DNA from: Camellia lanceoleosa
Taxonomy: Eukaryota > Streptophyta > Magnoliopsida > Ericales > Theaceae
Assembly (NCBI GenBank): GCA_025200525.1
Contig: CM045763.1
Coordinates: 90,439,470-90,503,469 of the forward strand
Reading direction: 5' to 3'
Length of the DNA: 64,000 nt
A model generated the notes under the pieces. It had not been told where the DNA came from and did not search any database. It saw only the letters and a program-made list of their open reading frames with translations. The position numbers and the translations under genes were made by a program. Below, one piece after another: positions 59,641 through 64,000 of the stretch (its first letter is position 1; each line of letters begins with the position of its first letter).

Positions 59641-60885
59641 GCTTCAATTCAACATATATGAACAATTTCATAACTTAGCTCTACAATGATGCATGAAACA
59701 TGCAAGATCTAGCTCAATGATACAATTAGGGAGATGAATGATCTACCTTAGTCTTGTAGTTTAAGCCTAGAAGCTCAATTAGACAATCAATACTTCAATT
59801 CTTCAAGATTCAAGCAAAAATCCACAAGATGAACCACTCTCTCAATTCCTCTCTCTCTTACTCTCTTCTTTGGTCGGTTGGAAGGAGAAGAAATGGCTGA
59901 GCATTTGTTTGATCAAGTGTATAGGCTCAAGTGATAATAATAAACAAATGTCCACCCAATGGCAGTTTCGTAATTAATGCAACTCTATTAATTTGGCTCA
60001 AATTAATCTAGTTTAGTCATACCTAATCAGTTTTTAAATAAATATACCATTAAATCACAAATATCCTACTGATTCCAAAACTCTAAACGGTTCCTAATTC
60101 GGCCGCCGATAAGGCCTTCAATTAGCAGTTTAAACATATGAATTCAAACAGATAATCAATCAATCAAACAGATGCAATATATAATGCAATAAATAAACTT
60201 GATTAATTCAGTTTTAGTTTGATCGATTACTTGATTAATTTAATTATCAGTCATTATCGGGTTTTAGCAAAGAATCAAGAGCTAATTCAAGAGTTTATCA
60301 GAATCGATGCGAGGGTCACATTAAATTCTCACCCTTGTACCACTTCCCAAACAAGGAAAGTAAAGTTTGTACCCAAGACAAACCAAAATGGATGCAAAAC
60401 GAGGGTTCGGGAGGCAAACCGCGCGGCCAGGAGCCCTGAAAACCAGCTGCCGAGCATCAAAAGTGGCGTACAACCACAAAAGTGGTCTCCCTGACCACAG
60501 TGCCCCTCTAGATAGAGGAAACAAGGTGTGTTCCAAAAAAATCGTGCCAAACGGAGAATGTTAAGCGGTCCCGAGCCGAGGTGCACAGCCGACAGCTACG
60601 AAAACCGGAAACTAGTCTCCAAACGGGAACAGTAAGACCACGAAAAGTAGCTTACGACCACTGAGAGATGGTCTACAAGACCTCTCCCTCCCTCCGGGAA
60701 GAGAAAACAAAACTTGGTCCGCGGACCAAGTCAAAGTACAAAGGGTCCCGAGGTCCGAAGGCGAAGCTCTCAACCAAGAACTCCGAAACCTTGAAATGAG
60801 CACAACATGCGCAATCACTGAGCGCTCAATAGATGATGTCTGAGTCTTAAGGTCGGTCAAAAATGGGGTGTCTCTGGTGTTACGC
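59641..60885. other. Remaining right parts of LTR C and LTR B
   Basis: 59646-60336 completes LTR C; 60337-60885 completes LTR B, with GTGGTCT/GACCAC words. No gene was recognised in either. Confidence 0.5.
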
Positions 60886-61059
60886 GTGGTTAACTCCATG
60901 ATTTTGCTGCGCGATTCAATGGACTTCTCCTTATTATATGCTTTCGTTTATGGCCCCATTAGCATAAATATTTTGTATGATCATTTGAGACCTTCGGTAA
61001 TCTACGAATTGCTTGCCGATTATGACCCAAACTTTTAGAGGCGGGTGTGGGTCATGACA

Positions 61060-61786
61060 AGAAATGTCCACTGGGCCAGGCGTCTTGACAATTAATTCTT
61101 CTAGGCCTAGGCATCAAACTAGTGGGTTTGCTAAGAAGGGTGGAGAGCCTTCTGGGCCTTGCTCAAGGGCCTACATTCCTAAAGCACCATATGTTTCTCT
61201 TGAGTCCTCGGGCCTACCGAGGCCCTCTTATTTTGTTACTGAGCCCATGGATAGTTCATTCTCCCTAAAAGTCCAAATCTTACACTCTCCATCTCCCCAA
61301 AGTCAGTGGGTTTAGAGGACGTCCAAAGTTTGGGCAGCACACGTCAATTAAAGTCCAAAATCACTCAGCTGGATCTAAGCATTTATAAAGTCTTCATGGA
61401 CTAATCCCTTAAAGGAAAGCTTCTAAGGAGGCCATTGAAAGTTCTAAACGTCTTCATCACTTCAAGTTATTTATAGAAGCAGCTCTAGTGGTGAATGATG
61501 AGAAGATTGACATCCAATTTGCGAGGGGCAATTGTTGTGCCGAGGAGGGTTGGTATAAACAAAGTAAGATGCCTCCTCGAAGAATGGAATGGCCTAAAAA
61601 ACATCAGTTGTTTGAGGTTGCGGAGGAGGCGGAGGAACTAAAATTGACGGAAACTTCGTTTTGTTCAGTTCAAGTGAGTCTTATTTCTACTGATATTGAA
61701 GATTGTTGTTCGCAAATGTTGAGCACTTTTCTAGTTGTTGATGCTGATATTCGAACCCAGTTGAGGGCGGTGGCTGACCCTAATTA
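61060..61786 (+). pseudogene. LINE-1 ORF1, 3' part
   Basis: After the AGAAA duplication the LINE frame resumes with a proline/serine-rich tail (61064-61312) and a further open segment (61488-61784). There are stops between them. This is the C-terminal linker of the ORF1 protein, which is low in conserved motifs. Confidence 0.6.
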
Positions 61787-61799
61787 GCCATAAGATTTA

Positions 61800-64000
61800 T
61801 ATTGATGATCAGCTAGAACTATCAGGGGTTGGGGCGTCCTCTGACAGTCCAGATTTCTGAGGGTTATGTATAACCCATCGTCGCGCAGTGGTCTTTTTGA
61901 TGGAAACAAAGAATAAAGTTGCGAAATTGGAGCTAATTCATCATAGACTCCATTTTTCTCATGCATGTTATGTTGATCCCGAAGGACTTTCAGGTGGGTT
62001 AGCGCTTTGGTGGACTGATGAATTATTTGTGGATGTTCGATGGAAATCTAAAAATATTATTCGATGTGTTATGTCGGGTGCTGATAATTGTCCTTAGGCG
62101 ACCTCTTTTGTCTATGCTCCTCCTCAAAGACATGCTAGAAAAGAGTTCTAGAATTACTTGATTTGTATGGGCAATTCGATATCCTTGGCTGGTTGTGGTG
62201 GAACTTAAATCAAGTGGCTTCAATATGGGAAAAGCAGTGAGGGAATGAATATAACCGATCACAACTGGCCGATTTTCAAGAAAAGATTTCGAGTTGTGAT
62301 TTAATTGATCTTGAGTTTAAAGGAAACTCCTATACTTGGTCCAGCAACCAGATTGGAAGCGATAATGTTCGGGAGCACTTGGATCGTGTGTTGGCTACGG
62401 TGGATTGGCGTAATATGTTTCCTAATACTCAGGTTCATCATGACTTATGCTTGGGTTCGGATCACTACCCAGTTACCATAAATTGTTGTGTACCCCCTAG
62501 GTTAACTCCTAAAGTCTTCAAGTTTTAGTCTATGTGGATGACTAATCCTGGGTGTGCACAGATTATTCAACCATCTTGGGGTTCCATACCAGCAGGGCCT
62601 CTTGTGGTCTAGTTAGTCCAAAAATGAAGAGTTTTCAGAAAAATCTTCAGTCATGGAGTAAGGAGTTCAGGAATAACAAGATTCAACTAGACTTGTTACA
62701 CTGCCAACTCTCAATCTTGCAAGGCAACTTCCTTCTATGGAAAACTCAATGGCTCAGAGTCAGGTGAAGTTGGAAGTGGAGACTTTGTTGCTTAGAGAGG
62801 AAATGTTTCTCCATCAATGATCAAGAATTAATTGGCTTAACTTCGGGCATAAAAATTCTGCATTTTTTCATGCGACAGTTCACAAACGGCGACAAAGAAA
62901 TCAATTGGTCAAGTTAAAGAATGATGAGGGGGAGTGGCTTTCAAATGACATGGACATTGATAATCATCTTTTCAACTATTTTAGTCAGTTGTACAATGGT
63001 GAGGCCCCAAGTAGAATTGACGAAGCACTGGAAGTGGTTGATCAAGTTATCTCAAAAATAATGAACACTCGGCTTGTCTAAGAGGTTACAGATTTAGAAA
63101 TCAAAGAGGCGGCTTTCCAACTTAGAGCTTTGAAGGCCCCGATGGGTTTCCCGCTTTCTTCTACCAAAAATTTTGGGATGTAGTGGGTGGCAATATATGC
63201 TTAGCGGTGAAGGATTTTTTCCGAAGTGGTTCTCTACTTAAAGAAATGAACCAAACCAACTTGGTGTTGATTCCTAAACTTAATGCTCTTGACACTCTTT
63301 TCCAATTCAGACCAATCAATTGTCTTCTACTTAGTCAACTTTCGTGCCAGCACGCCTAATCCAAGATAACATTATTGTTGCACATGAAGCCTTTCATGCT
63401 CTGAAACTTAGGAAAGGCAAGATTTCAGATTTGGCTTTAAAATTAGACTTCAACAAGGAATATGACAAAGTTCAATGGCCTTTTCTCCAAGCAATTTTGA
63501 CAAAATTGGGTTTTGGGCAACGATGGGTACAATGGGTTATGGAATGTGTTACTACTGTGACCTTCTCAGTTGTTGTTAACGGGGCAAAGAGAACAAGCTT
63601 TACACCTGCAAGGGTCTCCGGCAAGGTGACCCATTATCTCCATACTTGTTTCTCTTGGTGATAGAAGTGTTGTCTAGATTGATTTCTAAAAGTGTCCATG
63701 ACAATTGTCTGTCGAGCCTTGAGATTAAACGCACATGTCCAGTTTTGTCTCACCTTCTCTTTGCCGATGATGAGTTGTTATTTTTCAAATCTGAGTAGGG
63801 GCAATGCTATGAGCTGTTTAGGCTGCTAAAGCTTTACGAGGATGCCTCTGGCCAATCAGTGAATTTTTAGAAATCGAGCCTCAATTTTCAACAAATACAG
63901 ATCTGATTAGCCAAAAGCAGCTCAAGGATTTGTTGGGTATAGCACAAGTGAAATCTAGAGCCAAATATCTGGGATTACCAGCATATTGGAGCTGATCAAA
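61800..64000 (+). pseudogene. LINE-1 ORF2 (endonuclease and reverse transcriptase), broken, 3' end missing
   Basis: The endonuclease starts near 61806; VFLMETKNK and SGGLALWW follow at 61890-62010, and the GSDHYPV motif (catalytic His) near 62455-62475. The RT shows FRPINC (about 63306), then LKLDFNKEYDKVQW (63438-63480), then [10 protein letters not shown] in a shifted frame (63610-63640), and FADD at 63759-63770. Stops and frameshifts occur throughout (near 62096, 62150, 62526, 63080, 63340 and 63600), so it cannot make an active protein. The gene continues past the window end. Confidence 0.87.

Larger units (their letters stand above)
51961..60336 (-). mobile_element. Gypsy-like LTR C inside LTR B
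   Basis: On the plus strand it begins TGTCACGACCCAAACCC and ends GCGAGGGTCACA, so the minus strand runs TGTGACCC to GGGTCGTGACA, close to the end of LTR A (GGGTCATGACA). Its reversed AGTGAGCTAAAGCCTAGTGA recalls the matching block of LTR A. It holds element D. Target duplication was not confirmed. Net length without D is about 2.4 kb, like LTR A. Confidence 0.6.
47798..60885 (-). mobile_element. Large gypsy-like LTR B, probable solo LTR or fragment, with nested inserts
   Basis: LTR A of copy 1 runs uninterrupted where copy 2 has this block. Plus-strand ends are TGTAGACGCGCC and CTGGTGTTAC, so on the minus strand it would begin GTAACACCAG-like and end in CA. No internal coding was found. Target duplication is unclear (GTGTG against GCGTG). 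Without the insert at 51961-60336 it is about 4.7 kb. It has CATGCAA-type word repeats and GTGGTCGGCC modules. Confidence 0.5.
39240..61059 (+). repeat. Tandem segmental duplication, copy 2 (with later insertions)
   Basis: It parallels 30376-38999 throughout, ending at the gypsy LTR end. It is longer because the LTR contains a 954-bp hAT-type element and a 13-kb nested insertion. The LINE beyond 61060 has no counterpart in copy 1, which shows where the original locus continues. Confidence 0.9.
44675..61059 (+). mobile_element. Gypsy solo LTR A (copy 2), with AGAAA duplication and large nested insertions
   Basis: It starts TGAAATAGCCCAATCC and ends GGGTCATGACA. AGAAA stands at 44670-44674 and 61060-61064, after which LINE sequence continues. 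No internal region is left, so it arose by LTR-LTR recombination. Without the inserts at 45606-46559 and about 47798-60885 it is about 2.3 kb, like copy 1. Confidence 0.9.
42950..64000 (+). mobile_element. LINE-1 retrotransposon, copy 2, with nested insertions, runs off the window
   Basis: The 5' leader and ORF1 start at 42950-44206, interrupted by a TRIM (44219-44646) and gypsy solo LTR A (44675-61059). The LINE resumes at 61060 with the rest of ORF1 and then ORF2 with endonuclease and RT. It is the only L1 in the window whose 3' part is present, but its end is beyond 64000. Confidence 0.85.

Noticed and set aside
1..64000. tRNA or rRNA genes
   Set aside because: None recognised; the tRNA-like words found are retroelement primer-binding sites. 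A tRNAscan run would settle this.

Overview
The window reads as nuclear DNA of a flowering plant, most likely a eudicot. It is AT-rich and gene-poor, with Ty1/copia and Ty3/gypsy LTR retrotransposons primed by initiator tRNA-Met, TRIM, LINE-1 and many MITE families. Its only two recognisable host genes are plant types: a kelch-repeat protein and a JAM/MYC-type bHLH regulator. I see no rRNA, tRNA, organellar or bacterial genes. Species cannot be named from this evidence.

Layout. 1-4.4 kb holds foldback MITEs and an LTR-like block. 4.4-11.4 kb is a minus-strand kelch gene with a 5'-UTR intron; a 5.3-kb copia element (5547-10873, duplication CTTCT) sits inside its first coding exon, and the 3' part also has a frameshift. 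11.4-16.3 kb is AT-rich with MULE-like and Tourist-like MITEs, a degenerate reverse LTR and a long hairpin. 16.3-22.9 kb is a second copia element (duplication CAATA) whose 3' LTR carries a MITE. 26.6-29.0 kb is the bHLH gene, with a likely 5'-UTR intron and a one-base frameshift before its C-terminal domain. 30.4-61 kb is a tandem duplication with a unit of about 8.86 kb.

The duplicated unit carries MITEs, the 5' half of a LINE-1, a TRIM inside that LINE, and a gypsy LTR inside the same LINE. Copy 1 (30376-39239) breaks off in the gypsy leader just after its primer-binding site. Copy 2 (from 39240) keeps the rest of the LINE to the window end, but its gypsy element is now a solo LTR with intact duplication AGAAA. 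That solo LTR holds a 954-bp hAT-type element and a 13-kb insertion. The 13-kb piece is a reverse LTR-like element, holding another LTR-like element, holding a complete 5.9-kb non-coding LTR retrotransposon (53712-59640, duplication GCTTC). The nest is five levels deep.

The most interesting signal is not a gene. Several unrelated LTR-like elements carry the palindromic word CTCGAG(CG) in pairs whose starts are 20 bp apart (21 in one family). A third conserved word, TCYCAG/YATTTT, follows about 20 bp further on in several of them. The densest case is ten copies in five pairs at 53042-53312. A different LTR here uses another word (GTGGTCGGCC) at a similar 21-bp spacing. This looks like a spacing-constrained cis module of large plant LTRs; its function is unknown. 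All coordinates, counts and alignments were read by eye.
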